A stretch of DNA of 64,000 bases from the NCBI GenBank assembly GCA_022565595.1, contig JAIUML010000018.1:28587-92586 (forward strand), written 5' to 3'. The notes beneath the pieces were generated by a model, which was not told the DNA's origin, ran no database searches, and saw nothing but the letters and a program-made list of their open reading frames with translations. The position numbers and the translations under genes were made by a program. Source of the DNA: Saccharospirillum sp. (GTDB lineage Bacteria; Pseudomonadota; Gammaproteobacteria; Pseudomonadales; Natronospirillaceae). Below are positions 35,999-45,269 of the stretch, piece by piece (the stretch's first letter is position 1; every line of letters starts with the position of its first letter).

Positions 35999-37549
35999 AT
36001 GTCTGCCGATTCACGTCTGATCATATTCGATACCACCTTGCGAGATGGCGAGCAGAGCCCGGGTGCGTCCATGACGCGGGAAGAGAAGCTGCGCATTGCC
36101 ATGACCCTGGAGAAAATGCGTGTCGATGTCATTGAAGCCGGTTTTGCTGCGGCTTCTCAGGGTGACTTTGAGTCCATCAACGCCATTGCACGCGCGGTGA
36201 AAGACAGTACAGTCTGCTCACTCGCTCGGGCACTCGACAAGGACATTGAAGCGGCCGCTGGAGCTCTGGAAGGGTCTGCACGAGCGCGCATCCATACCTT
36301 TATTGCCACCTCGCCCATACACATGAAGTACAAGCTCAAACTGGAGCCGGATGACGTCGTCACTCAAGCGGTTCGAGCGGTGAAAAAGGCGCGACAATAC
36401 ACCGAAGATGTCGAGTTCTCGTGCGAAGACGCAGGCCGCAGTGACCTGGACTTTCTGTGCCGTATCATTGAAGCCGCCATTGATGCTGGTGCCACCACCA
36501 TCAATATTCCGGATACAGTGGGTTACGCCATACCCGATCCCTTTGGTGACATGATCGGCGCCATCATCAACCGGGTGCCCAATGCAGACAAGGCGGTTTT
36601 TTCTGTTCATTGCCATAACGATCTCGGCCTGGCGGTGGCCAACTCGCTGTCGGCGGTTATGCAGGGGGCGCGTCAGGTCGAGTGCACTATAAACGGTTTG
36701 GGTGAGCGTGCCGGCAATGCCTCCCTTGAAGAGATAGTCATGGCGGTGCGTACCCGTCAGGACTTGTTCACCGTGGATACCAACATCGACACCACACAGA
36801 TCGTGCCGGCGTCTCGCCTGGTGTCTTCCATTACCGGCTTTCCGGTGCAGCCCAACAAGGCCATTGTCGGTGCCAATGCCTTTGCTCACGAGTCGGGTAT
36901 CCATCAGGATGGGGTGCTCAAGCACCGAGAAACCTACGAAATCATGCGGGCCGAAGACGTAGGTTGGAACGCCAACCGTATGGTGCTCGGCAAACATTCC
37001 GGGCGTAACGCCTTTAAAACTCGCCTGCTGGATCTGGGCTATGCATTTGCTGGTGATGTTGAGATGGCGGATGCCTTTGCCCGCTTCAAGACTCTGGCCG
37101 ACAAGAAACACGATATTTTCGACGAAGACTTGCATGCGTTGATGGCTCAGGCCAGTGACCAGCGGGATGAGCTCGAACACATCAAGCTGAAGCATCTGAC
37201 CAGCCAGAGCGATATGGGCAATACACCCAAGGCAAGAGTGGTGCTCGAGATCGAAGGGAAAGAAGTTGTCGCCGAAGCCTTTGGTGACGGCCCTGTCGAT
37301 GCCTGCTTCAAGGCCATCGACAGTGTGGTCAATTCGGGTGCTCAACTGCAGCTGTATTCGGTGAACGCCATTACTTCAGGTACGGAGGCGCAGGGCGAGG
37401 TTTCCGTTCGGCTTGAAAAAAGTGGACGCATCGTCAATGGTGCAGGCAGTGATACCGACATCATTGTCGCCTCCGTCAAGGCCTACATCAAGGCGTTGAA
37501 CCTGATGATGAATCAGCCACAGAAAGCACACCCGCAGATCACCGTATGA
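35999..37549 (+). CDS. leuA: 2-isopropylmalate synthase
   Basis: 516 residues from the ATG at 35999 (TTGGAGAGTACCTT upstream); a longer in-frame start would extend into the divergent gene's promoter. The catalytic TIM barrel starts [19 protein letters not shown] and contains metal ligands in [14 protein letters not shown] and [10 protein letters not shown]; the C-terminal regulatory domain follows ([20 protein letters not shown] onward). It condenses acetyl-CoA with 2-ketoisovalerate, the first committed step of leucine synthesis, and is leucine-inhibited in the family. The stop overlaps the next gene (ATGA). Confidence 0.97.
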   Translation: MSADSRLIIFDTTLRDGEQSPGASMTREEKLRIAMTLEKMRVDVIEAGFAAASQGDFESINAIARAVKDSTVCSLARALDKDIEAAAGALEGSARARIHTFIATSPIHMKYKLKLEPDDVVTQAVRAVKKARQYTEDVEFSCEDAGRSDLDFLCRIIEAAIDAGATTINIPDTVGYAIPDPFGDMIGAIINRVPNADKAVFSVHCHNDLGLAVANSLSAVMQGARQVECTINGLGERAGNASLEEIVMAVRTRQDLFTVDTNIDTTQIVPASRLVSSITGFPVQPNKAIVGANAFAHESGIHQDGVLKHRETYEIMRAEDVGWNANRMVLGKHSGRNAFKTRLLDLGYAFAGDVEMADAFARFKTLADKKHDIFDEDLHALMAQASDQRDELEHIKLKHLTSQSDMGNTPKARVVLEIEGKEVVAEAFGDGPVDACFKAIDSVVNSGAQLQLYSVNAITSGTEAQGEVSVRLEKSGRIVNGAGSDTDIIVASVKAYIKALNLMMNQPQKAHPQITV

Positions 37550-38259
37550 GCCAGAGTTCGGTACTCGACGAACAGCGTCGGCAACATTACCTGACCGCCA
37601 TGGGTATCTCCAGTTGGTACCCCAGAGCCATACTGGCTCATGCGCCGAAACCCCTTGGCCTTGCTGAAACCACTGCCGATGCGCCCCTGGCAGAGGCTCA
37701 GGCGCAGGCAGAGTCGCCATTGGCGGCCGTAAGGCCTGAGCGCGCCAATCACGCTGCTGAGCCCGCTCGGCCTGCCAGAATAGAAGCAGCACCAGCCCGG
37801 CCCAGGGCGGCTACTGTGCCTCGCTTTGGACTCTCGCTCAGTGTTGTCGGTCCGCTGTTGATTGCGGATTCGCTGCCGCGTGGCCAGGATCAGGCGCAAC
37901 AGGCCGCGCAACAATTGCTGTGGAATATTCTGGCGGCGGTCGGGCAGAGTGAGGCAGCACTGCGCACCCATCACATCGTGCAATGGCCGCTGTTCACCAA
38001 CCCGCGGGTGGACCAGGGGATTGATCAGGCACGTATCTACGTTGATGAAAAACTGGAGCAGTTCCAGCGCCAGTTTGGTCCGCGCTGGTTGTTGTCTTTC
38101 GGAGGGGTCATGCCAAAACTCAATCGTTGGCAACAGCCTCAGGGTGAGCACCAGGGGCTTACCTGGGTGGCCCTGCCGTCTCTGCAGAAGATGCTGTTAG
38201 AGCCTCAGCAGAAAGCTGTCGCCTGGAGTCGATTGAAACCTCTGCTGAGTCAGATGTGA
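37546..38259 (+). CDS. HolD-like protein (putative DNA polymerase III psi subunit)
   Basis: 237 residues. The N-terminus [20 protein letters not shown] resembles the conserved start of E. coli psi (RRDWQLQQLGITQWSLRRP), the segment that carries clamp-loader and chi contacts. The C-terminal half ([13 protein letters not shown]..., [13 protein letters not shown]) could be the mononucleotide-binding-like fold of psi. Between them is an Ala/Pro/Glu-rich linker (about residues 40-90), absent from the 137-residue E. coli protein. The immediate downstream rimI, overlapping by GTGA, matches the holD-rimI order of enterics. The assignment rests on position plus a short N-terminal match. Confidence 0.6.
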   Translation: MSQSSVLDEQRRQHYLTAMGISSWYPRAILAHAPKPLGLAETTADAPLAEAQAQAESPLAAVRPERANHAAEPARPARIEAAPARPRAATVPRFGLSLSVVGPLLIADSLPRGQDQAQQAAQQLLWNILAAVGQSEAALRTHHIVQWPLFTNPRVDQGIDQARIYVDEKLEQFQRQFGPRWLLSFGGVMPKLNRWQQPQGEHQGLTWVALPSLQKMLLEPQQKAVAWSRLKPLLSQM

Positions 38260-38723
38260 TTCAACTCGAACCCGCAACAGGCGATCAACTGCCTGAGCTG
38301 CTTGTCCTTGATGCCGAAGCAAGCGCCTGGCCCTGGCCGAAAACCGCACTGAGCCGTCACCTTGCTAAACAACAGCTATGGAGTGCCTTTGAAGGGAGCG
38401 CACTGGTGGGTTTTGTCGTTGCTCAGTCGGTTCTGGATGAAACCAGTTTACTGCATCTGGTGGTCGGCAGGAGCCATCAGGGGCGGGGCATTGGTGCGCG
38501 CTTATTGGCACTCTGGCTGAAACGACTTTGTGCGGCAGGGCAGCAACGTTGTCTGCTGGAAGTTCGGGCATCCAATGCCCCGGCCTTGAGGCTCTATCGC
38601 AAGCTGGGCTTCACGGAAATCGGTCGTCGGCCTGGATACTACCCGGCGGAATCAGGCACCGAAACTGCCATTGTTATGGCGTTGGTGCTGACACAGCCAG
38701 GGGCTGACCTCTACAGACCCTGA
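38256..38723 (+). CDS. rimI: Ribosomal protein S18 alanine N-acetyltransferase
   Basis: 155-residue GNAT enzyme with the acetyl-CoA loop VGRSHQGRGIGARLLALWL, the conserved EVRASNAPALRLYRKLGFTEIGRR segment and YYPAESGTE at the C-terminus, typical of RimI. It acetylates the N-terminal Ala of S18. The GTG start overlaps the preceding stop by GTGA, so translation is coupled to the HolD-like gene. Confidence 0.9.
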   Translation: MIQLEPATGDQLPELLVLDAEASAWPWPKTALSRHLAKQQLWSAFEGSALVGFVVAQSVLDETSLLHLVVGRSHQGRGIGARLLALWLKRLCAAGQQRCLLEVRASNAPALRLYRKLGFTEIGRRPGYYPAESGTETAIVMALVLTQPGADLYRP

Positions 38724-38730
38724 ACCTGGC

Positions 38731-39792
38731 CTAGCCAGTCTCGCGAATGTGCAACTGAGTCGGTAATACACGGCTCTCGTAGCGGTCCGGATGTAAAACC
38801 ATCATGGCGGCCAGTCGGCCTTTTTCGATGCTCGGTTGGTAAACCGTCGTTACCGCTGGGTGCGAGCGGCGTGCCTCGGGGATGTCGTCAAAGCCGATAA
38901 TGCGCAGCTGGTCCGGAACCTTGATATTCAGATCGCGAGCGACACTCAGCGCCGCCAGTGCCAACTGGTCGGACATACAGAACAGTGCCTGAGGTCTGGG
39001 TGTTGCCGACAGGGCTTCACGCGCGGCTTTCACACCATCAGCCCAGTTGCTTTCATGGGTGTTCCAGACCTGATCACCGTTGATCTCGATACCCACCTCG
39101 GCTGCGGCATCACGGTAGGCTTCCAGCCGTTGTCGTGAAATCGACATGATCGGGTCGAGCAACGCTCTGTCCTTGATTCGGCCAACGTAGTCGGAGCTAA
39201 TCAGGCGTAGCCCAATTACGGCAACCGGGCCTGCTCCCATCTTGCTGAACACATGCTTGGCAGCCTGTTTGGCGCCGCCATAGTTATCGACGTTCAAGGA
39301 TAAGTGGTTGGGTAGACTGAAATCCACGGTAACGACCGGCTTGCGCTGACTTTCGATGCGATTGATGACGCCAATGTCACGAGGTGGCCCGTAAACAATA
39401 TAGCGGTCGGGTATGGATTCCAGTGATTGCAACTGGTAGAAGTCGTCACGGCCGGGCATCAACAGCATATTGATGCGTGCATCGTCCAGTACTTCAGAGA
39501 CACCTTGCAGAAACTCGGTCGCGCAACCGTCGCGAAAGTTATAGGCCAGACGCTCAGCCAGCATAACACCGACTATGCCGGTTGCGCCGGTACGCAGGCT
39601 TCTGGCGGCTGGATTCGGGCCATTGTAGCCAAGGCGCTCACACTCCTGAAGAATGTGCTCACGCAAAGCTGCCGACAATTGGTCGGGTCTGTTGAATGCA
39701 TTTGAGATGGTGGCTGTGGATACATTGAGCACCTCGGCCACGGTTTTCAGTGTCATTCGTCTGGTGGCGATCTTTTTATCGTTTTTGCTCAC
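38731..39792 (-). CDS. LacI-family regulator of the alpha-glucoside operon (AglR-like)
   Basis: 353 residues from the GTG at 39792 (AGGTGAAAGGCGT upstream). N-terminal HTH MTLKTVAEVLNVSTATISNAF with the hinge ARSLRTGATGIVGVML, then a periplasmic-binding-protein-like effector domain (LFCMSDQLALAALSVARDL, IIGFDDIPEARRSHPAVTTV). It is the last gene of the aglEFG-GH13 operon and the natural candidate to bind the LacI-type palindromes upstream of aglE, responding to an alpha-glucoside. Control of lacZ, which has a LacI-type site too, cannot be excluded. Confidence 0.88.
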   Translation of the reverse strand: MSKNDKKIATRRMTLKTVAEVLNVSTATISNAFNRPDQLSAALREHILQECERLGYNGPNPAARSLRTGATGIVGVMLAERLAYNFRDGCATEFLQGVSEVLDDARINMLLMPGRDDFYQLQSLESIPDRYIVYGPPRDIGVINRIESQRKPVVTVDFSLPNHLSLNVDNYGGAKQAAKHVFSKMGAGPVAVIGLRLISSDYVGRIKDRALLDPIMSISRQRLEAYRDAAAEVGIEINGDQVWNTHESNWADGVKAAREALSATPRPQALFCMSDQLALAALSVARDLNIKVPDQLRIIGFDDIPEARRSHPAVTTVYQPSIEKGRLAAMMVLHPDRYESRVLPTQLHIRETG

Positions 39793-39813
39793 ACGCCTTT
39801 CACCTGAAGGTAG

Positions 39814-39838
39814 ACAGGGAGCCATCTTGGCTCCCTGT
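39814..39838 (-). other. Intercistronic hairpin between GH13 and lacI genes
   Basis: ACAGGGAGCC (39814-39823) pairs perfectly with GGCTCCCTGT (39829-39838). There is no T run after it on the minus strand, so it more likely attenuates or stabilises the operon mRNA, lowering repressor output, than ends transcription. Confidence 0.55.
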
Positions 39839-39853
39839 ACTGGTCTGTATTTT

Positions 39854-41455
39854 TTACTCCACCCAGGCAGCCATTGAGTAGGGTGCCAACTGATCGTCGT
39901 TCAGCGCAGCAAAGCCGGGAGGGGTTTCTGCCACTCCACGGACAGAAACGGGGCGCGATTGTGCCGTCATATTGATGCCAATGACAAGCGATTCCTGCTC
40001 ATTTTTCCGACGAAACAACAGGATCTGGTCGTCGCTGTCGAGCCATTCGAAATGGCCATCCTTCAAGGCCGGGTGCTGTTTGCGCCAAGCCAGCAAGGCG
40101 CGACTGAAGTTCAACATCGAAGCCGGATTGCCCTGTTGCTCACCCACAGCGAGCCGTCGATGCATTGGCTCTACCGGTAGCCAGGTGTGACCGCCTGAAG
40201 TAAAGCCGGCCATGGCTTCGTTGATCCAGGGCATGGGCGTACGACAGCCATCGCGACCTTTGAACTCTGGCCAGAACTCAATACCAAACGGATCCTGTAA
40301 CTGATCGTAGGGTACTTCAGCCTCGGGCAAACCCAGCTCTTCACCCTGATAGAGGCAAGGGCTGCCGCGCAAGGACGCTAATAACGCCAGGCTGGTGCGG
40401 ACATAGGCATCAGGGTCTTCTGCATCCTTGCCCCAGCGCGTTGCGCTGCGTACCACATCGTGGTTGCTTAACGCAAAGCAGGGCCAACCATCGCCCAGTT
40501 TCTGCTCGACCCTGGAGATGGTCTCGCGGATATAGGCAATGTCGTGCCGTTCACCCAGCAGTTCGAAGGTGTAGGCCATGTGCAGCTTGTCGCCATCGGC
40601 GGTGTACTGTGCCATGTACTTCATGCCATCCGGCGCACCAATTTCACCGACGGTGGTCGAACCTGGATACTGGTCCATCAAAGCCCGTAAGCGCTTGAGA
40701 AAGGCCAGATTGTCGTCCCGGCACATCTGGTTGACGTGGTATTGCCGACAGAATGGGTTTTTCGGATCTACACCAACAAACTGCTGCTCCGGTGTTTTTG
40801 CCAGGGCATTGTCGGTAAGGGTCGCATCGTGAAAAAACATGTTGACCACGTCAAGGCGGAAGCCATCGACGCCCAAATCCAGCCAGAACTTTGCTGTCTC
40901 CAGAATGGCATTCTGGACAGCCGGGTTGTGGAAGTTCAGGTCTGGCTGGCTGGCCAGAAAGTTGTGCATGTAGTACTGCCCACGACGGCTGTCCCACTGC
41001 CACGCCGGGCCACCAAAGAGCGAAAGCCAGTTATTGGGCGCTGTGCCATCGGCTTTGGCGTCCGCCCAGATGTACCAGTCGGCCTTGTCGTTGGTGGCGT
41101 TTTCTCGGCTGTCCTGAAACCATTCGTGTTGATCAGAAGTGTGGCTGTACACCTGATCGATGATGACTTTTAAACCGCGCTGGTGGGCTTCTTCGACCAG
41201 ATGCTTGAAGTCATGGAGCGACCCGAACATCGGATCGACATCGCAATAGTCAGCAACATCGTAGCCGAAATCCTTCATCGGAGAAGTGAAGAAGGGCGAC
41301 AGCCAGATGGCATCGACATTAAGGCTGGCGATGTAATCCAGGTGGTTGATGACGCCCTGAATATCGCCGACGCCATCACCATTGCTGTCGAAAAAGGAGC
41401 GGGGGTAGATCTGGTAGATCACCCCACCGCGCCACCAGTTTAGATCTTTAGTCAA
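39854..41455 (-). CDS. Alpha-glucosidase, GH13 family
   Basis: About 533 residues from a TTG at 41455 that follows TGAGGTTACT and lies just past the aglG stop; the longer frame would run into the permease gene. The GH13 regions are clear: YQIYPRSFFDSNGDGVGDIQ, DQVYSHTSDQHEWF, nucleophile Asp in GVDGFRLDVVNMF, acid/base Glu in VGEIGAPD and the third Asp in FALSNHDVVRSATRW. It fits exo-acting alpha-glucosidases of the GH13_23/17 type. With no signal peptide it should hydrolyse imported alpha-glucosides (maltose, sucrose or trehalose-like) in the cytoplasm. Confidence 0.93.
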   Translation of the reverse strand: MTKDLNWWRGGVIYQIYPRSFFDSNGDGVGDIQGVINHLDYIASLNVDAIWLSPFFTSPMKDFGYDVADYCDVDPMFGSLHDFKHLVEEAHQRGLKVIIDQVYSHTSDQHEWFQDSRENATNDKADWYIWADAKADGTAPNNWLSLFGGPAWQWDSRRGQYYMHNFLASQPDLNFHNPAVQNAILETAKFWLDLGVDGFRLDVVNMFFHDATLTDNALAKTPEQQFVGVDPKNPFCRQYHVNQMCRDDNLAFLKRLRALMDQYPGSTTVGEIGAPDGMKYMAQYTADGDKLHMAYTFELLGERHDIAYIRETISRVEQKLGDGWPCFALSNHDVVRSATRWGKDAEDPDAYVRTSLALLASLRGSPCLYQGEELGLPEAEVPYDQLQDPFGIEFWPEFKGRDGCRTPMPWINEAMAGFTSGGHTWLPVEPMHRRLAVGEQQGNPASMLNFSRALLAWRKQHPALKDGHFEWLDSDDQILLFRRKNEQESLVIGINMTAQSRPVSVRGVAETPPGFAALNDDQLAPYSMAAWVE

Positions 41456-41462
41456 AGTAACC

Positions 41463-42611
41463 TCACTTAACGGAACCGGCCAACAGGCCGCGGACAAAGT
41501 AGCGCTGCATCGAGATAAAGACGACGAGCGGTACGATCATGGTGATAAAGGCACCACTGGTCAGAATCTCCCAGTTGTCGCCACGCGAGCCGAGCAATTC
41601 GATCAATTGCGCTGTCATCACGGTTTTGCCTTCACCCTGGCCGAGGAACACCAACGCCACCAACAGGTCGTTCCAGACCCAGAGGAACTGGAAGATGGCA
41701 AAAGAGGCCAGAGCCGGAATGGACAATGGCAAGACGATGGTGCGGAACACATCGAAGTGGCTGGCGCCATCCATACGAGCAGACTCCATCACTTCCTTCG
41801 GCAAGCCGGCCATGTAGTTACGCAGCAGGTACACCGCCAGGGGTAGCCCGAAGCCGGTGTGGGCTAACCAGACGCCCGCATAGGACTTGGCCTCCCAACC
41901 AAAGGTACCAGCCAGGTTGGTGTACATGCGCAACACTGGTATCAATGAGATCTGTAACGGAACAACCAACAGACCGACGATGCCTGCCAATATCCATAGT
42001 CGACCAGGGAAGTTCATCCAGGCCAGGGCATAGGCAGCAAAGGCGGCGATCAGGATGGGAATAAAGGTTGCCGGCAGGGTGACCGTCATGGTGTTGATAA
42101 AGGCACGGCCTATGCCCTCGGACGACAATACCTCTGCGTAGTTCTGCAGGGTGAAGGTCGGCGGTACTTCTGCCATATAGAAGACACGGATACCGCGAGT
42201 ATGAGTAAAAGGCTCATCCGACTCCCATCGCATTCTGGCATCCTGGGTTACCGTCATTCGGCTACCATCCTCCAGAATGGCCGTTTCACCAGCCTGAAAC
42301 TCATCGATATTGCGTGGTCCCAAACCCCAGGCATTAACGATGCGACGGCTGCCATCAGCAATCATGGACGATTCAATAACAAAAACACCGTCGATCTCTT
42401 GCTGTGCAGCACCCTGAGGGGTTCGATAAACCTCATTTCGGTCTGAAGCGGACAAAGCTGTCCACCAACCGGAGACAGTCAACTGATCCTTGTCGCGTAC
42501 AGAGCTGACCAACAGGCCTAGTGTCGGCAAGGTCCACAAGATCACCAACAAGAGGACAGTCGCGTGCTTGGCGATGGTGCCAATAGGCAATTTGCTTTTA
42601 TTAGTAGTCAT
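41463..42611 (-). CDS. aglG: Alpha-glucoside ABC transporter permease AglG-like
   Basis: 382 residues from the ATG at 42611 (GAGGAG upstream). After TM1 (ATVLLLVILWTLPTLGLLVS) there is a hydrophilic insert of roughly 110-120 residues (SVRDKDQLTVSGWW ... GIRVFYMAEVPPTF) before the core binding-protein-dependent permease domain, as in AglG. The coupling EAA-type loop reads YMAGLPKEVMESARMDGAS. It is an inner-membrane subunit with AglF. It overlaps neither neighbour; AglF ends 11 bp upstream. Confidence 0.9.
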   Translation of the reverse strand: MTTNKSKLPIGTIAKHATVLLLVILWTLPTLGLLVSSVRDKDQLTVSGWWTALSASDRNEVYRTPQGAAQQEIDGVFVIESSMIADGSRRIVNAWGLGPRNIDEFQAGETAILEDGSRMTVTQDARMRWESDEPFTHTRGIRVFYMAEVPPTFTLQNYAEVLSSEGIGRAFINTMTVTLPATFIPILIAAFAAYALAWMNFPGRLWILAGIVGLLVVPLQISLIPVLRMYTNLAGTFGWEAKSYAGVWLAHTGFGLPLAVYLLRNYMAGLPKEVMESARMDGASHFDVFRTIVLPLSIPALASFAIFQFLWVWNDLLVALVFLGQGEGKTVMTAQLIELLGSRGDNWEILTSGAFITMIVPLVVFISMQRYFVRGLLAGSVK

Positions 42612-42621
42612 CAGCAACTCC

Positions 42622-43629
42622 TCACTGGTGTTCCTGTCGCGCACGACGGATGTTGTAGATCATCACCGGGGTGACGGCGAGCATAATGACAATGGCGACT
42701 GCACTGCCTCGACCGATATCACCAGCCCGGAACAACTGGTCGTACATGAAGTTGGCCAGTACGTTGGAGTTCCATTGCCCGTTTGTCATGGCAAAAACGA
42801 TGTCGAAGACCTTCAGTACCAGAATGGTGATGGTGGTCCAGACGACGACGATGGTGCCAAATATCTGAGGAATAACGATCTTGAAGAATATCTGGTAGTT
42901 GTTGGCGCCTTCCATGATGGAGGCTTCAATGGTGTCCTCAGGTACGCCGCGTATGGCTGCGCCCAGAATCACCATGGCAAAGCCGGTCTGAATCCAGATC
43001 AGAATGACCATCAACAACAGGTTGTTCCAGAAAGGAATGGCAATCCAGGCCTGGGGCTCGCCGCCCAAGGCTACCACCAGGGCATTCAACAAGCCGATTT
43101 GTTCTTCACCGACGCCACGAAAATCGTAGACAAACTTCCAGATGACCGAGGCACCGACGAAAGAAATCGCCATTGGCAAGAATACCAGTGTGCGTGCCAC
43201 TTGCCCCCACCAGAGTCGGTCCGTCATGTAGGCAATCAGCAATCCGAATGCTGTCGACATTGTGGGCACAATGATGAGCCACATGATGTTATTGCGAATA
43301 GCGATTTGGAAGGTGCGGTTACCGAAGGCCCAGATGTAGTTGGACAGGCCAACGAAATTGTCCGCATTGCGGTCCAGCAAGGAATACCAGAGTGAGGCAA
43401 ACACCGGGTAGACCAGGTAAACCAGAAGAATCAGCACAGCCGGGCCGACAAAAATCCACGGACGGATGGATTCTCTGCGATTATCTTGCCGCTGACGAGC
43501 CATGTCGTCCGTCAGGGAGTCGCTGGACATAAGGCGGTCCAGTAGAATGTTACAACCATAGAAAAAGAGAACACTGAGGCCTATTGCCAAAGCAATGGTA
43601 AAGGCCGCCAAGGATATTTGCTGAAGCAC
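42622..43629 (-). CDS. aglF: Alpha-glucoside ABC transporter permease AglF-like
   Basis: 335 residues from a GTG at 43629 preceded by CCAGGAG six bases away. TM1 is SLAAFTIALAIGLSVLFFYG, followed by a cytoplasmic linker and the permease core starting IRPWIFVGPAVLILLVYLVY. The ABC-coupling loop is AAIRGVPEDTIEASIMEGAN. It pairs with AglG to import alpha-glucosides delivered by AglE. A GC-rich hairpin separates it from aglE. Confidence 0.9.
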   Translation of the reverse strand: MLQQISLAAFTIALAIGLSVLFFYGCNILLDRLMSSDSLTDDMARQRQDNRRESIRPWIFVGPAVLILLVYLVYPVFASLWYSLLDRNADNFVGLSNYIWAFGNRTFQIAIRNNIMWLIIVPTMSTAFGLLIAYMTDRLWWGQVARTLVFLPMAISFVGASVIWKFVYDFRGVGEEQIGLLNALVVALGGEPQAWIAIPFWNNLLLMVILIWIQTGFAMVILGAAIRGVPEDTIEASIMEGANNYQIFFKIVIPQIFGTIVVVWTTITILVLKVFDIVFAMTNGQWNSNVLANFMYDQLFRAGDIGRGSAVAIVIMLAVTPVMIYNIRRARQEHQ

Positions 43630-43666
43630 TGTCGACTCCTGGCATTGCAATTATTATTGTGGAATA

Positions 43667-43691
43667 AACCCACCCCGGGACGGGGTGGGTT
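43667..43691 (-). other. Intercistronic hairpin between aglE and aglF
   Basis: AACCCACCCC (43667-43676) and GGGGTGGGTT (43682-43691) form a perfect 10-bp stem. On the minus strand it is followed by TATTCC, not a full T tract. A hairpin after the binding-protein gene is a common way to keep its mRNA level above that of the permeases, as in malE-malF; that role is inferred. Confidence 0.65.
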
Positions 43692-43708
43692 GATCGAGCG
43701 GGAGCTGC

Positions 43709-45073
43709 TTAGTTCAGCGCATCCCAGGCGCGCTGGATGTCGTTTGCAACATCTTGCGCGGAATCGCCACTAACGAAGTCCACCATGCCAGTCCAGAAGG
43801 CGCCGGCACCGATACCACCAGGCATCAGGTCAGAACCATCGAAACGGAAAGTGGTTGCGTTCTGCAGGATTTCACCCTGGCGACGCAATGTCTCGTTGGC
43901 GTAGAGGTCGTTGTTGACGCCAGTGTGAGCGGTCAGGAAGCCACCGTTCATCATCCAGATTTCGTGTGCCAGCGGAGTGGTCAGGTACTCAAGCAGAGCT
44001 TCAGCCGCTTCGCTACGACGCGCCATGGTGGCGATGGTGCCTGCACCCATGACCGGATCGCCCAGTTCAGGCTTGGAGTCGAAGGCTGGGAGGTAGAAGA
44101 AGTCTACGTCTTCACCAATGACTGTGCCGTCCGGGAAGAAGGCCGGGATGAAGCTGGCCTGACGGTGCATGAAGCAACCTGGAGGCACGCTGAACAGGCC
44201 GTTCGGGCTGTCGCGGAAGTCGGTAGTGCCGACTGAGGCAACACCACCCTGGACGTAGTCCGGGTTCTTGGCGAAGTCGCCGAACAGTTCAATGGCTTCT
44301 ACTACACGAGGGTCGTTGAACGGAATGCTGTTGTCGACCCAGCCGTCATAAACGTCGGGAGTATGCAGACGCAGCATAAAGTCTTCTACCCAGTCGGTCG
44401 CTGGCCAGCCGGTGGCGGCACCAGAACCCAGACCGATACACCAGGGCGTATTGCCATCAGCAACCATCTGGTCTGACAGGGCAATCAATTCTTCCATGGA
44501 TTGAGGGATATCGTATCCGTAGTCGTCGAAGTTATCCGGTGAATACCAGACCAGACTCTTCAGGTCGACACGGAAGAAGACGCCGTAGAATTCATCTACG
44601 CCATCGCGGTCCGGGTAGGTGCTCAGATCGACCCAGGATTGACCCGCAGCGTAGTTGTCCAGCACCGCCTGGCGAACCGCATAGTTGACTGGCTCAAGCA
44701 AACCACGGCTGGCCATATCCGCTGCCAAACCAGGCTGCGGGAAGATGGCGATGTGGGGAGGTGAACCAGCTTGCAGGTCGATCACGATCTGCTGCTCGAA
44801 GCTGTCTGAACCGGAATAGCGTACATCGGCACCGGTAGCGGCTTCGAAATGACTAACAATAGCGTTAAAAATGGCGTTCTCAGGTGCCAGCCAGGGGCCA
44901 GCAACGGTCACGACTTGACCTGAAAGGTCCATGTTTTCGAATCTATCCAGACTGCTCCAGTCGAGTTCACCAGTGCCCTTGGCCGGATTGATGACCTGGG
45001 CAGCAGCGCCAGCAGCTACGAAAGCGGTAGCCATGGCGACGGCGAGCGTCTTTTTCTTCAAGGATATTGTCAT
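43709..45073 (-). CDS. aglE: Alpha-glucoside-binding periplasmic protein AglE-like
   Basis: 454 residues. The signal peptide (KKKTLAVAMATAFVAAGAAA, cleaved near residue 25) is followed by a family 1 extracellular solute-binding fold: VTVAGPWLAPENAIFNAIVS, IVIDLQAGSPPHIAIFPQPG, the hinge region WYSPDNFDDYGYDIPQSMEE and LPAFDSKPELGDPVMGAGTI. Length and these segments fit the AglE group. It captures alpha-glucosides in the periplasm for AglFG. First gene of the operon, with two LacI-type palindromes upstream. The ATG follows GAAGGGCTACAACA. Confidence 0.9.
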   Translation of the reverse strand: MTISLKKKTLAVAMATAFVAAGAAAQVINPAKGTGELDWSSLDRFENMDLSGQVVTVAGPWLAPENAIFNAIVSHFEAATGADVRYSGSDSFEQQIVIDLQAGSPPHIAIFPQPGLAADMASRGLLEPVNYAVRQAVLDNYAAGQSWVDLSTYPDRDGVDEFYGVFFRVDLKSLVWYSPDNFDDYGYDIPQSMEELIALSDQMVADGNTPWCIGLGSGAATGWPATDWVEDFMLRLHTPDVYDGWVDNSIPFNDPRVVEAIELFGDFAKNPDYVQGGVASVGTTDFRDSPNGLFSVPPGCFMHRQASFIPAFFPDGTVIGEDVDFFYLPAFDSKPELGDPVMGAGTIATMARRSEAAEALLEYLTTPLAHEIWMMNGGFLTAHTGVNNDLYANETLRRQGEILQNATTFRFDGSDLMPGGIGAGAFWTGMVDFVSGDSAQDVANDIQRAWDALN

Positions 45074-45175
45074 TGTTGTAGCCCTTCTGTGCTGTTTGTT
45101 TCGGGTTGTCGCTTAGTGAAAGAAGGCACCGTTACTACTTGAAAACGGCACCAGGCTCATAAAGCACCTTCTTAT

Positions 45176-45189
45176 CTTAATCGATTAAG
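45176..45189. promoter_or_regulatory. LacI-type operator 1 of the agl operon
   Basis: CTTAATCGATTAAG is a perfect 14-bp palindrome with the central CG diagnostic of LacI-family operators, 103 bp upstream of aglE. It lies downstream of the candidate -10 on the minus strand, a position suited to repression. Confidence 0.75.
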
Positions 45190-45255
45190 TCATTTTGTCA
45201 TCCGGTTTCTTATACTGTTTTTTTATGATCGGCATCACAAACCTGAAAAATTGAT

Positions 45256-45269
45256 CTTAAACGATTCAG
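45256..45269. promoter_or_regulatory. LacI-type operator 2 of the agl operon
   Basis: CTTAAACGATTCAG is a partial palindrome with central CG; one half (CTTAA) equals operator 1. Its centre is exactly 80 bp from that of operator 1, so a repressor tetramer or two dimers could loop the promoter between them. This is weaker than operator 1. Confidence 0.5.

Noticed and set aside
36218..37345. Open frame of 375 codons opposite leuA
   Set aside because: It is fully contained in leuA on the other strand and the translation shows no family features.
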